Assembly: GCA_022650895.1 (NCBI GenBank) | Contig: JALCQC010000008.1 | Span: forward strand, 1 to 64,000 | Length of the DNA stretch: 64,000 nt | Direction: 5' to 3' | DNA from: Bifidobacteriaceae bacterium | Lineage (GTDB): Bacteria > Actinomycetota > Actinomycetes > Actinomycetales > Bifidobacteriaceae | In this document: positions 26,385 to 35,567 of the stretch, piece by piece | How positions within the stretch are numbered: the stretch's first letter is position 1 | Layout of the letters: every line of letters starts with the position of its first letter | Notes under the pieces: generated by a model | Told to the model about the DNA's origin: nothing | The model's input: the letters and a program-made list of their open reading frames with translations, nothing else | Databases searched by the model: none | Program-made: the position numbers and the translations under genes

Positions 26385-27915
26385 TTTCGTTCACGCCTCC
26401 CTGCGCGATGATCTTCACGATGTTGCCCTGCGTGAAGTCAGGGGTGTTCTCAACTTCGGCCACTTTCTTGCGATCCTTGAGGATGAGCACGCGGCTGGAG
26501 ATGCGCACCACCTCGGAGAGTTCGGAAGAGATGAAGACGATGGCCTTGCCCTGCCGTGCGAGCTGGACGATGGTTTCCTGGATCTCGGATTTCGCGCCGA
26601 TATCAATGCCTCGGGTCGGTTCATCGAGAATGAGGACCTTGGGGCTGGTGGCGAGCCAACGCGCCAGCAGTACCTTCTGCTGATTGCCTCCGGAAAGGGA
26701 TTTGATGGGCGTCTCCGTCGACGGCGTCTTGATGGAAAGCGCCTTGATGTAGGTGGCGCAGATCTCTTCCTGCTCCTTGCGGGAGATGGGATGTGCCCAT
26801 CCACGAATCGCCTGCAGCGCAAGGATCATGTTCTCGCGCACCGACAGCTCGCTGAGGATTCCCTCGTCACGTCTGTCCTCCGTTGAGTAGGCGACGCCGT
26901 TTTTCAAGGCGATGTACGGACTAGAGACCGTCAGGGTGTTTCCTTCAAGTTTGTAGGTGCCGGTGTCGGGCTTGTCCGCTCCGAAGAGCAGCCGTGCCAG
27001 TTCGGTGCGTCCCGAGCCGAGAAGGCCTGCGAAACCAAGGATCTCCCCCGGGCGAATCGTCAGATCCACCGGCTGGATCTCTCCGCGGCGTCCTATCTGC
27101 GTCACCTCGAGAACGGGCTTGTGGTTCTTGTATTCGTCGAGAGTCTGCTTCACTCCGCCCTCAAGGTCGGAGAGGGACTCCATCGACTTGCCGATCATCA
27201 GAGAGATGGTCTGTTCGCGCGGCGTGTCCTTCACCAGGTACTCGCCCACGAACTTTCCGTTGCGCAGCACCGTCATGCGGTCGGAGATCTCATACACCTG
27301 ATCGAGGAAGTGGGAGACGAAGAGAATGGCCACTCCCTCGCTCTTCAGTTTGCGGATGATGTCGAAGAGCCGTTGCACCTCGTTTTCGTCCAGCGACGAC
27401 GTCGGCTCGTCAAGGATCAGCACCTTCGCCTTCACCACCGATGCACGGGCGATGGCCACCAGCTGCTGCATGGCGATGGAGATGGAGGAGAGCAGCGCAT
27501 GCGTATCCAAATATCCGAGTCCCACTTGCTCAAGTGCCTCGTGGGCGACTTCGTGGGAAGCCTTCCAATCGATGCCCAGCTTGTTGCGCTTTTCATGCCC
27601 CAGCATCAGATTCTCCCCAATGGAGAGGTTGGTCGCGAGATTCACCTCCTGATACACCGTCGATATTCCCGCGCGCTCGGCGTCCCCCGTGCCGGCGAAA
27701 CGCTGTTCGACGCCGCCCACCTTGATGGAACCGTCATCGATGGTGTACACGCCCGTCAGCGCCTTGATGAGTGTCGACTTGCCGGCGCCGTTCTCACCCA
27801 TCAACGAATGGACCTCACCGGGATACATTTTGAATGAGACACCATCGAGAGCCTTGACTCCCGGGAAGGTGATGGTGATGCCTTCCATATCTACTATTGG
27901 CTTGGTTTCAGCCAT
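26374..27915 (-). CDS. fruK: Sugar ABC transporter ATPase with two nucleotide-binding domains, FruK-like
   Basis: A 513-residue RbsA/MglA-type protein, the same length as I recall for B. longum FruK. The first domain has Walker A G-E-N-G-A-G-K-S-T and Walker B V-L-I-L-D-E-P-T-S-S-L-D. The second domain has an altered P-loop, G-L-L-G-S-G-R-T-E, usual in this family, with signature S-L-S-G-G-N-Q-Q-K and L-I-L-D-E-P-T-R-G-I-D. It energises import by FruFG. The ATG at 27915 has GAGGAAA six bases upstream. A 131-base gap with a hairpin separates it from the binding-protein gene. Confidence 0.9.
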   Translation of the reverse strand: MAETKPIVDMEGITITFPGVKALDGVSFKMYPGEVHSLMGENGAGKSTLIKALTGVYTIDDGSIKVGGVEQRFAGTGDAERAGISTVYQEVNLATNLSIGENLMLGHEKRNKLGIDWKASHEVAHEALEQVGLGYLDTHALLSSISIAMQQLVAIARASVVKAKVLILDEPTSSLDENEVQRLFDIIRKLKSEGVAILFVSHFLDQVYEISDRMTVLRNGKFVGEYLVKDTPREQTISLMIGKSMESLSDLEGGVKQTLDEYKNHKPVLEVTQIGRRGEIQPVDLTIRPGEILGFAGLLGSGRTELARLLFGADKPDTGTYKLEGNTLTVSSPYIALKNGVAYSTEDRRDEGILSELSVRENMILALQAIRGWAHPISRKEQEEICATYIKALSIKTPSTETPIKSLSGGNQQKVLLARWLATSPKVLILDEPTRGIDIGAKSEIQETIVQLARQGKAIVFISSELSEVVRISSRVLILKDRKKVAEVENTPDFTQGNIVKIIAQGGVNENVK

Positions 27916-27969
27916 GATTTTCCTCGTTTTCTTGAAGGACAGGGATCTCCGAATCCCCTGTAAGGCGCA

Positions 27970-27998
27970 GAAAGGCGAACCTCAACGGTCCGCCTTTC
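27970..27998 (-). promoter_or_regulatory. Hairpin between fruE and fruK
   Basis: GAAAGGCG and CGCCTTTC enclose a further ACC/GGT pairing, without a following T-run. Likely an mRNA stabiliser or partial terminator giving more binding protein than transporter. Confidence 0.5.
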
Positions 27999-28046
27999 CC
28001 ACGTGAAGGATGCTGGCGATTCGCTTCAGTAGCTGCCCACCTACGA

Positions 28047-29042
28047 TCAGTACGTACGGGTGCCTGCGTCGAGAGCTTCCTTGGCCGACTTCTGGTCGAA
28101 GGAAAGATAGTCGAGGTTGGTCTCCTGCGGGACCTTCTTGCCGGCGAGCACATCCTTGATGAGCGAAACGGCCTGTTCACCGAAGTTCGGGGTGGTTTCG
28201 ACGTCGAATGCCATCTTTCCGGCGGCCACAGCTTCCAGTGCGGGCTTCGTGGCGTCGGCGCCGATGACCTTGATGTCCTTGCCTGGAGTGAGTCCCTTGG
28301 CTTCGATTGCCTGAATGGCGCCAAGGCCCATCTCATCGTTTTCGGCGAAGATGACCTGAATGTCGTTCTTGTACTTGTCAAGCAGACCCTGGGTGACGGT
28401 CTTTCCTTCCTCCGTGTCCCAGTTCGCTGACTGATGCTCAAGCTCGGTGATCTTGGAGCCCTTGATGCCTTCTGCCCAACCCTTGTTGCGATCGTTCACA
28501 ACCGACAGACCCGCAGGTCCTTCGAGGACGACGGCCTTTGCTCCGTCGGGGAACTCCTTCGCCGCCCATTCGCCGGCATCCTTGCCTTGTGCGACGTAGT
28601 CGACGCCGATGTGCGCCGCGTACAGATCCTTTTCGTCCGGCTCAATCTTGCGATCGACCAGGATGACTGGGATATCGGCCTTCTTGGCCTTCTCCATGGC
28701 ATCGTGCCAGCCGGATGCCTCGGTGGGATCCAGAAGGATCGCGTCTACCTCGTCGTTGACGAACGAGGCAAAGGCGTCGAGCTGCGGCTTCTGATCGTTG
28801 GAATTGGTTCCCGTGGACGCTGCGTACTTGAGGGTGATGCCCGCCTTCTTGAAGGCATCCTTGATGTTGTTCTCCTGAGCGGTGCGGTAACCGCCCTCGG
28901 GGCCGACGGCAACGAAGCCGACGGTGACATCGTCATCCGAACCGTCTGCAGCGGCGGCATCATCGCCGGAACCGCAGGCAGCAAACGACAAAGACATAGC
29001 AATAGCGCCGAGTCCGGCAATGATCGCACGTGTTTTCTTCAT
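28047..29042 (-). CDS. fruE: Sugar-binding lipoprotein, FruE/YtfQ-like
   Basis: A 331-residue periplasmic-binding-protein-1 type lipoprotein. The signal has M-K-K-T-R and the lipobox L-S-F-A-A-C. Family blocks include V-G-F-V-A-V-G-P-E, D-A-I-L-L-D-P-T-E-A-S-G-W and V-I-F-A-E-N-D-E-M-G-L-G-A. It captures sugar outside the membrane for FruFGK. The start at 29042 is set by AGAGGAG seven bases upstream and by the signal peptide. The 400-base upstream region holds two copies of a near-identical 15-base motif (29135-29149, 29265-29279), which probably carry the regulation. Confidence 0.88.
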   Translation of the reverse strand: MKKTRAIIAGLGAIAMSLSFAACGSGDDAAAADGSDDDVTVGFVAVGPEGGYRTAQENNIKDAFKKAGITLKYAASTGTNSNDQKPQLDAFASFVNDEVDAILLDPTEASGWHDAMEKAKKADIPVILVDRKIEPDEKDLYAAHIGVDYVAQGKDAGEWAAKEFPDGAKAVVLEGPAGLSVVNDRNKGWAEGIKGSKITELEHQSANWDTEEGKTVTQGLLDKYKNDIQVIFAENDEMGLGAIQAIEAKGLTPGKDIKVIGADATKPALEAVAAGKMAFDVETTPNFGEQAVSLIKDVLAGKKVPQETNLDYLSFDQKSAKEALDAGTRTY

Positions 29043-29134
29043 CGAAAACTCCTCTTTCTGATGTGTGGTCGGCGCCATCGCCGGCCTTTCGCTTTCAGAG
29101 TCTAGGGTGAATGAAAAATGGAAATTACCGTGGT

Positions 29135-29149
29135 TTATCAATCCGTTAT
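29135..29149. promoter_or_regulatory. Candidate operator 1 upstream of fruE
   Basis: TTATCAATCCGTTAT; differs from the second site only in the position of a doubled C. Lies 93 bases upstream of fruE. Confidence 0.4.
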
Positions 29150-29264
29150 AAAGGGGACTTCGGCAAAAAAGGGAAGAATACCGGAACACGGCAGAAACCG
29201 CATCAGACCACGCCATACCACCCCCGTCCACCAGATTCGGAGGACGGATTCGCACGTTATTTTG

Positions 29265-29279
29265 TTATCCAATCGTTAT
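29265..29279. promoter_or_regulatory. Candidate operator 2 upstream of fruE
   Basis: TTATCCAATCGTTAT, 130 bases from the first site. Pairing of two such sites suggests looping control, but the regulator is not in the window. Confidence 0.4.
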
Positions 29280-29331
29280 CTTTCATTTCCGCAGCAGATT
29301 TCCCTGCTTCCGGAAGGGCTTCCACCCACGC

Positions 29332-29363
29332 AAAAGCCCGCCGCCCATACGGACAGCGGGCTT
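29332..29363 (-). terminator. Intrinsic terminator of the SDR gene
   Basis: AAGCCCGC (29334-29341) pairs with GCGGGCTT (29356-29363). On the minus strand the stem runs into TTTTG. It sits 86 bases after the SDR stop. Confidence 0.65.
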
Positions 29364-29448
29364 GAAGAAAATCGGCAACGGCCACAGCCCCCTGCAGCAG
29401 AGATCTACCGACCTCTTTGACGTCTGCCGGTCTCCTCGCTCCTTCGTA

Positions 29449-30243
29449 TCAGACTGCGGACCAGCCACCGTCCGAGGGCAGAATAGCTCCTGAGATATTG
29501 ACGGAGTCATCGCTGAGCATGAAGGTGATGGAAGCGGCCAGCATCTCGGAGGTCGCGATCTGCGGCATGGCTCCCATGGCCGCCATGATCCGGGACTTGC
29601 CCAGCTCGGAGTCGAACGGTGCCTGAATGTTGGTGGCAACCGGACCGGGAGCAACCCCGTTCACGCGAATGCCCTTCTGCTGGTACATAAAGCTCGCACT
29701 CTTGGTGAGGCCCACCATCGCATGCTTCGACGTGGTGTAGGCGGCACCGGCGGCCGAACCGCGCAACGACGCCTCCGACACCACGTTGACAATGGCTCCC
29801 TTGCCGGCAGCAAGCATCACCGGGATGACCGCACGCATGAGTCTGAAGGGTCCGTCCACATTCACGGCCATCACACGGTTCCAGATCTCGTCCGTCACCT
29901 CGTGAACCGGCGTCATGTTGTCCATAATCCCGGCGACATTGGCCAGGCCATCGATCCGGCCGCCGGCAGCATTCACAATCGCAGCCACGTCCTCTTCCTT
30001 AGACACATCTCCCACAATGGTGACAAGCGCATCGTTATTTGCGTCCTTCGTAAGGGCTTCCAAACGATCCTCCGCAATATCGGTGGCAATGACATGCGCC
30101 CCCTCGCCCAGCAGGCGAAGTGCGGTGGCGCGGCCGATGCCCGAACCGGCACCTGTGACGATCACCGTCCGCCCTTCAAAACGGCCCGGTACGATGTGTT
30201 CCTTCCAGTCCTGCTGCTGAGTGGTTGGATCTGCTTCTGCCAT
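29449..30243 (-). CDS. Short-chain dehydrogenase/reductase
   Basis: A 264-residue SDR with [10 protein letters not shown] at the cofactor site, [14 protein letters not shown] and Y-T-T-S-K for the catalytic Ser-Tyr-Lys. The first 25 residues are a hydrophilic extension (T-Q-Q-Q-D-W-K) before the fold. The ATG at 30243 has a very good AAGGAGG seven bases upstream. It stands alone between two sugar-transport operons, with a terminator after it, and may act on a sugar or polyol. An inverted repeat CCAACAC/GTGTTGG at about 30327-30366 in its upstream region may be regulatory. The 30244-30589 gap has no other gene. Confidence 0.9.
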   Translation of the reverse strand: MAEADPTTQQQDWKEHIVPGRFEGRTVIVTGAGSGIGRATALRLLGEGAHVIATDIAEDRLEALTKDANNDALVTIVGDVSKEEDVAAIVNAAGGRIDGLANVAGIMDNMTPVHEVTDEIWNRVMAVNVDGPFRLMRAVIPVMLAAGKGAIVNVVSEASLRGSAAGAAYTTSKHAMVGLTKSASFMYQQKGIRVNGVAPGPVATNIQAPFDSELGKSRIMAAMGAMPQIATSEMLAASITFMLSDDSVNISGAILPSDGGWSAV

Positions 30244-30589
30244 GACTATCCTCCTTGATGTCGTGTGGCAAGCCGTCTTCATGACGCTCTCCAGCGAGTG
30301 CGACGGCGTACCCGTTTCCAACACTCTATCGGGTGATGCCCCGACACCGTGCGAAAAGGTGTTGGATTTCAGAGTTAGCGGAAAATGGTGATTCTTCGCC
30401 TTCGAAAGCACTGCCGTAAAGCGCAGCTACGCAATGCTGGTGCAGCGCGGCCTTCCGCACTCACCGGCACCTGCAACGGCACGAAGCAGCAGGCAGGAAG
30501 AAGCGCCGCCCCCTTCCGTGCGTGGCAACGTGAAAACCCACGCGCGCAAAGGAAGCGACGCTATGTGGCAAGGTGACGAGAGGTTCTAC

Positions 30590-31540
30590 TTAACCTTTAA
30601 CGGCGCCTGCCATGATGCCGGACACCAGCTGGCGACCGGCAAAAACAAACAGCAGCACAAGTGGGAAGGTGGTGAGGATAACACCGGCCATGATGATGGT
30701 GTAGTCGGTGAAATACGCACCCTTCAGATTTGCTGCTGCCACAATCAGCATGCTGTTCTTGTTCGGTCCAAGGACGATCATCGGCCAGAAATAGTTAGTC
30801 CACTGAGCGATGAAGGTGAAGAGGAACAGCATCGAGGCAGCGGGACGTGCCGCGGGAAGCGCCACCGACCAGAAGGTTCTGATCATGGAGGCACCGTCCA
30901 CACGGGCGGCCTCGATGAGCTCATATGGCAAGGCGTCCTGGAGGTACTGCGTCATCCAGAACACACCAAACGCCGAGACGAGAGCGGGAATGATGACCGC
31001 CCAGATGGAGCCGAAAAGCCCCGCCTTGTTCGCCATGATGTACAGGGGGACGACGCTGAGCTGCTGCGGGATCGTCATCGTTCCGATGACGAAGACGAAG
31101 AGGAAACCCTTACCCCGGAAGCGCAGCTTCGCGAACGAGTAGCCTGCCAGAGTGGAGAACAACACCGTTGAAATCGACACCACAATGGCGACCAGTAGGG
31201 TGCCTCCCAAGGCATTCCAGAACTGCATGGCGCCGAAGGCCCTGCCAATATTGCGCAGGAGCGAGCCTCCGGGCTTGAGCGCGGCGACACCGTATTGGGT
31301 GGTAGTAGAGTCCTGGGAAGCGATCGAGACCGCGTAATACAGCGGGAAAACGAAGATCAGAATGGCCAGGGTCAGGATGAGATAACTTCCCCAACGTGGG
31401 GTACGTCCCTCGGAGGTCATGTCCAGTTTGCGGCGGCGAGACGCGGCACGTGCCACTCCTTTGCCGTAAATCTGCTCCATCGCCGGAACACCCATGTCCC
31501 TTTTCTCCGATTCGGAAGAAAGGCCCATCGTATGTTTCAT
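30590..31540 (-). CDS. CUT1 sugar ABC permease (MalG type)
   Basis: A 316-residue permease with six transmembrane helices and the EAA loop E-L-I-E-A-A-R-V-D-G-A that contacts the ATPase. The C-terminus G-I-M-A-G-A-V-K-G is characteristic of MalG-type subunits. The ATG at 31540 overlaps the stop of the upstream permease by four bases and has GGGAGG seven bases before it. A 50-residue cytoplasmic N-terminal extension precedes the first helix. No ATPase gene is in this operon, as is common for bifidobacterial CUT1 systems that share one ATPase. Substrate unknown. Confidence 0.9.
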   Translation of the reverse strand: MKHTMGLSSESEKRDMGVPAMEQIYGKGVARAASRRRKLDMTSEGRTPRWGSYLILTLAILIFVFPLYYAVSIASQDSTTTQYGVAALKPGGSLLRNIGRAFGAMQFWNALGGTLLVAIVVSISTVLFSTLAGYSFAKLRFRGKGFLFVFVIGTMTIPQQLSVVPLYIMANKAGLFGSIWAVIIPALVSAFGVFWMTQYLQDALPYELIEAARVDGASMIRTFWSVALPAARPAASMLFLFTFIAQWTNYFWPMIVLGPNKNSMLIVAAANLKGAYFTDYTIIMAGVILTTFPLVLLFVFAGRQLVSGIMAGAVKG

Positions 31541-32634
31541 ACCCTTGCCTCCCTCTTCTTCTTTTTCTTCGATTTCGTGGGCGATCCGCCACCTCGTGCG
31601 AGTCGACCAGTCAACCAGTAGTTGAGAATGGCGAACACCACGATGACCAGGAAGAGAAGCCATGCGATGGCTGCGGCACGCCCCATGTTCGGCTGCCCTA
31701 TGGAGACCCCGTTGAAGCCGAGGTTCCACAGGTACATGGAGACAGTGAGGTACTGCCGGTTCGCTCCTCCATACCCGGACGTTCCGTTATGGAACAGCGT
31801 CGGCTCATCGAAGATCTGCAGACCGCCGATGGTGGACGTGATGATGACGAAGATCAGTGTGGAACGCAGCGACGGTAGCGTCACGGAGAAGAAGGTGCGG
31901 AACTTGCCAGCGCCGTCAACGACCGCGGCCTCCATCAGTTCATTCGGAATCGCCTGCATCGCGGCCAGGAAAATCAGGGTGTTGTAGCCGGTCCAGCGGA
32001 AGTTCACGATGGTCGCAATCGCTATGTGCGCCCAGAAAGTGGAACCGTGCCACATGATCGGATTTAGCCCGATTTGCTGGAGCAGAACGTTGATGGCGCC
32101 CATCCTGTCGGAAAAGATCTGGGAGAAGATGATGCCCGCTGCCGACGGAGCAACGATGTATGGAAGCAGGACTCCCATGCGCCAGAAGGTCTTCGCCTTC
32201 AGATTCGAGTTGAGCACCCAGGCCAGCCACAGGGCCAGGATAATCTGGGGAACAGAGCTCAGAAGGAAAATGGAGAACGAATTGCGGAGCGCATCCCAGA
32301 ACGCCGGCTGGTGCAGAACCCAATTGAAGTTGCCGAGCCAGTTTGCAGTCGTTCCACTGTCGCCGCAAGTGGCGCCACACACCGCCACACCGGAATCGCC
32401 GGTCAGCGTGTTGTAATTGCGTGTGGCAATCCAGGCGGTATAGAGGAGCGGGAACAACCCGACGACGGCGAACAAGAGGAAAAAGGGTGCGACATAGAGA
32501 TACGGAGACGCCTTCCATTCAAAATTACCAAGCCAGTTGCGCAGCGGACTGTATTTCTTTGGGGAACGTCGGCCGCTTGTTTGGCGTCCAGTGCCTGTTG
32601 GATGTCCGGCGTTTAAAGCTTTTGAACGAGACAC
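31537..32634 (-). CDS. CUT1 sugar ABC permease (MalF type)
   Basis: A 365-residue permease starting at a GTG that has AAAGGAG six bases upstream. About six to seven helices, with the EAA loop E-L-M-E-A-A-V-V-D-G-A. An inserted external loop between the first two helices has two cysteines (V-C-G-A-T-C-G-D), possibly a disulfide, and repeated N-W-L-G-N-F. The C-terminus is a Lys-rich tail. It forms a heterodimer with the following MalG-type subunit and works with the binding protein encoded just upstream. Confidence 0.9.
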   Translation of the reverse strand: MSRSKALNAGHPTGTGRQTSGRRSPKKYSPLRNWLGNFEWKASPYLYVAPFFLLFAVVGLFPLLYTAWIATRNYNTLTGDSGVAVCGATCGDSGTTANWLGNFNWVLHQPAFWDALRNSFSIFLLSSVPQIILALWLAWVLNSNLKAKTFWRMGVLLPYIVAPSAAGIIFSQIFSDRMGAINVLLQQIGLNPIMWHGSTFWAHIAIATIVNFRWTGYNTLIFLAAMQAIPNELMEAAVVDGAGKFRTFFSVTLPSLRSTLIFVIITSTIGGLQIFDEPTLFHNGTSGYGGANRQYLTVSMYLWNLGFNGVSIGQPNMGRAAAIAWLLFLVIVVFAILNYWLTGRLARGGGSPTKSKKKKKREARV

Positions 32635-32683
32635 TTTTTTCTCTCCTTTCAGATTCACAGGGAAATCCACGGATCGATGAAAA

Positions 32684-32741
32684 CAAAGGGTGGCAGCGAC
32701 CTTCACGAGGAAAGGAACGCAAGGCCAAGTGCCACCCTTTG
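32684..32741 (-). promoter_or_regulatory. Hairpin between binding-protein and permease genes
   Basis: An 11-bp perfect stem (CAAAGGGTGGC with GCCACCCTTTG) closes a 36-base loop directly after the binding-protein stop. There is no T-run. Probably limits read-through or protects the upstream mRNA. Confidence 0.55.
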
Positions 32742-32755
32742 ACTCTCAAACCCCC

Positions 32756-34078
32756 TTAGGAGAGACTCTTCACATCGGTAAGCCACTGTTTCCACGACTC
32801 AGAGGCACTCTGTGATTTGTCGACGTCAAAACGGTTCAGCGCATCGGCCATCTTGGTTTGGATGTCGAAATACTGAGCCCCCTTGAAAGGAACCACCTTG
32901 ACCGCATCGGCGCGGTTGGTGAAGATCTGGCCGGTGGGTGCGTTGTTCAGGAACTCATCGGTCTTGTTGGCGACATCGGAATCCTTCTGGGCCGTAGGAG
33001 AGCTCGGGAAGTTGGAAGCGGTAGTGAAGACGGCGACTTGCTGCTCAGGGGCAGTAAGCCATGCAGCGAACTTGGCTGCCTCTTCCTTCACCTTGGAATC
33101 CTGCGGAACAACGAGGTAGGAACCACCCCAGTTGCCGCCGCCGCCAGGGAAGACATCCGCGATGTCCCAACCCTTGAAGTCAGCACCCGCGTTGCCCTTG
33201 ATGTTGTTGACGAGCCATGCCGGGCAGAGCGTCGTCGCAAATCCGTCATCGGACTTGAACGCGGCGTTCCAGTCATCGCTCCACTGGGAGAGATGTGCGG
33301 AAATGTCCTGCGTCGACGTCAGCTGGTCATAGATCTTCTTCACTTCGGCATTGTCCTGAGCGATGATCGTTCCGTCCTTCTTGACGTACGACTCTTCGAT
33401 CTGGTTGATCATGCCTTGGTAAACGGCGCTCATGGAGTCATACCATGGTTTGCCTGTCTTCTTGGTGTACTCCTCTCCTGCCTTGAAATAAGAATCCCAC
33501 GTTGCATTATCGCCACCGAGCCACTTCGCGACGGCAGCACGGTCGGTGTCGAAGCCACCCTTTTTCAAGAGATCCGAACGATAGCAGATTCCCTCTGGGC
33601 CCGCGTCCGTTCCGGCTCCGATGAGCTTGCCATCGGAGGTTGTCGCCTCTGCGGATTTCCAGTCCAGCCAGTCGTTGTCCTTCGCGGCATCCTTCAAGTC
33701 GTAGAACTTATCCGGCATTGCCATGATGGACGGCATCCAGTCAATCTCCGTCAGGTAGACGTCGAAGGCGTTGGAGCCAGCGGAAATTGCGGTGTTGAAC
33801 GCCGCACGCGCATCATCGGAAGAAGCAGCCGCCGTCTCCTGAATGGTGACATTCGGGTGCAGCTTCTCATACTTCGAATAAAGGTCCGCGCCAGGCTTTT
33901 CATCAGTCGCCTTTGCGAATCCTGGATTGTTGAACGTCTGGATCTTGATGGTGATTTTCTCGTTGGAGTCTGTTTTTGCACTGCTGCCTGCGTTTGAATC
34001 ACTGCCGCCGCACGCCGCCATTCCGACGAGCATTGCGATGGCTGCAGCCGAGGCCAATATTGGTTTCAGTTTCATCAT
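32756..34078 (-). CDS. CUT1 sugar-binding lipoprotein
   Basis: A 440-residue family 1 extracellular solute-binding protein. The signal ends in a lipobox V-G-M-A-A-C, followed by a Ser/Asn linker. The mature part shows V-Y-L-T-E-I-D-W and a glycine-rich F-P-G-G-G-G-N-W-G-G-S-Y. It feeds the two permeases downstream. The ATG at 34078 has AAGGAG eight bases before it. A perfect LacI-type operator 70 bases upstream and a lacI gene just beyond it show sugar-dependent control. The ligand cannot be named from sequence; alpha- or beta-linked oligosaccharides are both possible. Confidence 0.9.
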   Translation of the reverse strand: MMKLKPILASAAAIAMLVGMAACGGSDSNAGSSAKTDSNEKITIKIQTFNNPGFAKATDEKPGADLYSKYEKLHPNVTIQETAAASSDDARAAFNTAISAGSNAFDVYLTEIDWMPSIMAMPDKFYDLKDAAKDNDWLDWKSAEATTSDGKLIGAGTDAGPEGICYRSDLLKKGGFDTDRAAVAKWLGGDNATWDSYFKAGEEYTKKTGKPWYDSMSAVYQGMINQIEESYVKKDGTIIAQDNAEVKKIYDQLTSTQDISAHLSQWSDDWNAAFKSDDGFATTLCPAWLVNNIKGNAGADFKGWDIADVFPGGGGNWGGSYLVVPQDSKVKEEAAKFAAWLTAPEQQVAVFTTASNFPSSPTAQKDSDVANKTDEFLNNAPTGQIFTNRADAVKVVPFKGAQYFDIQTKMADALNRFDVDKSQSASESWKQWLTDVKSLS

Positions 34079-34147
34079 TGCCACATCTCCTTCTCCACAC
34101 AACTTTGTGTGTCCCTCAGGATCGGGAATACATCATTGTTTCCCGTT

Positions 34148-34167
34148 TTTTGGAATCGCTTCCAAAA
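34148..34167. promoter_or_regulatory. LacI-type operator of the CUT1 operon
   Basis: TTTTGGAA and TTCCAAAA flank TCGC, a perfect palindrome with the CG centre typical of LacI-family sites. It matches the site upstream of the adjacent lacI gene. Confidence 0.75.
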
Positions 34168-34235
34168 GTTGATTTCAGTATATTACATTTTTTTGTGAGC
34201 TGCGACACATTTTTTGAAACTTGTTATCCCTCACC

Positions 34236-34257
34236 TATAACGCACCATTGCGTTATA
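34236..34257. repeat. Palindrome between lacI and the CUT1 operon
   Basis: Perfect arms TATAACGCA and TGCGTTATA around a 4-base loop. No T-run, so more likely a protein site or RNA hairpin than a terminator. Confidence 0.5.
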
Positions 34258-34306
34258 CAGTGCGGAGGCGCGAAACCGCTGCATGGGCGACCTTTGCGGG
34301 TGAGAC

Positions 34307-35320
34307 TCAGGCGCTGTCGCGTACTACCAGGGGAACGCGGAAAAGCTGTTTGGAAAGTTCGTACTCCCCCGTGTCAAGATAGTCTTTCATCATCTTGGCG
34401 GCAGCTTGGGCAACCTTGTCTATTGGCTGGGCCATGGTGGTGAGCTTCGGGTTCACCGCAGTAGCGCTTTCAAAGTCGTCAAAACCCACGATGGCGACAT
34501 CCTCCGGAATCTTCTTCCCATACTCGGAAAGGGTCTGCATGGCGCCGGCGGCGATAGAGTCGGACTGCGCGAAGACGGCATCGACTTCGGGATGGGCCTC
34601 TATGAGCGCACGCATGGCTTCTTGCCCGTGGTCGACTTCGAACTTTCCGGAGAGCGAGCACAACGGAACAATTCCACGCGAGGCGCAGGCAGCATTGAAT
34701 CCGTCCGAGCGATCCCTGGAAGTCGTCATCTCCGAAGGACCCGAAATCTGCGCGATGTTCCTCCGGCCAATATCGATAAGCCGCATCGCCGCATCGTAGC
34801 CGCCACGGTAGTTGTCAACATCAACGTAAGGGAAATAGCTCAATTCCACGGGTGGACGGCCCACGAACACGACCGGGATGTTGAGAGATCGGAGAGCATC
34901 GTCCAGGATCTTCGACGAGTGGTAGCTTGCCATGATCACTCCGTCGGCCCCCGTGCGATGCAAGAAGCTGTTGGAATCATCGGGATTCTCGGGATCGGCA
35001 AGAACGAGAACACCCAGTAATCCCAAGCTGTTCAGAGACACCGCCAGCTGGCTCACCAACATGGAGAGGAACTGGTCGCGGAAAATGAACTGCGGCTTCT
35101 CCGCCATCACCACCGCAACGGTGTCGGTGCGACCTGTGGAGAGGCGGCGGGCTGTGGCATTGGGAACGAACCCGAGCTCGTCGGCGGCGGCATGGACCTT
35201 TTCGCGAGTCTTCTGCGAGGCCGAGCCGCCTGCCAGGGCGCGCGAAGCCGTCGCCATCGAGACTCCGGCTCTCTGAGCCACCTCACGTAAAGTCGTTGAA
35301 TGTCGTATGAATTCCGACAT
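34307..35320 (-). CDS. LacI-family transcriptional regulator of the CUT1 operon
   Basis: A 337-residue LacI protein. The helix-turn-helix is T-L-R-E-V-A-Q-R-A-G-V-S-M-A-T-A-S-R-A-L, with the hinge helix N-A-T-A-R-R-L. The ligand domain shows D-A-V-F-A-Q-S-D-S-I-A-A-G-A and V-A-I-V-G-F-D-D-F. The start at 35320 has AGGAGG eight bases upstream. Operators with the same T-G-G-A-A half-site occur before itself (35364-35377) and before the adjacent transporter (34148-34167), so it very probably represses both until the imported sugar binds. Confidence 0.94.
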   Translation of the reverse strand: MSEFIRHSTTLREVAQRAGVSMATASRALAGGSASQKTREKVHAAADELGFVPNATARRLSTGRTDTVAVVMAEKPQFIFRDQFLSMLVSQLAVSLNSLGLLGVLVLADPENPDDSNSFLHRTGADGVIMASYHSSKILDDALRSLNIPVVFVGRPPVELSYFPYVDVDNYRGGYDAAMRLIDIGRRNIAQISGPSEMTTSRDRSDGFNAACASRGIVPLCSLSGKFEVDHGQEAMRALIEAHPEVDAVFAQSDSIAAGAMQTLSEYGKKIPEDVAIVGFDDFESATAVNPKLTTMAQPIDKVAQAAAKMMKDYLDTGEYELSKQLFRVPLVVRDSA

Positions 35321-35363
35321 TTTCGCACCTCCTGCGACAAGACGACGCTATCTACGGCAGATT

Positions 35364-35377
35364 TGGAAGCGTTTCCA
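35364..35377. promoter_or_regulatory. LacI-type operator upstream of lacI
   Basis: TGGAAGCGTTTCCA, a near-perfect palindrome 44 bases before the lacI start. Consistent with autoregulation. Confidence 0.7.
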
Positions 35378-35567
35378 TTCTGGCCTTCATCGTACAGCAG
35401 TCTGGCGGCTGTCAAAGCCATGCCGGCCTGCATTCTTGCCGTGCACGCCTTTTCTTTTCCGCATTTATTTTTTCCTCGCTTATTGTGCGCTCCGTTTGTT
35501 CCATGACACGCCTCAACTTTTCGCGCGCCCTCACTTTTACATACACCGCCACTTCCGTGGGTCCCGC

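Noticed and set aside
28047-29255. A longer fruE reading frame starting at 29255
   Set aside because: The extra 71 residues cover the promoter region and would bury a perfect lipoprotein signal; the start at 29042 has a strong ribosome site.
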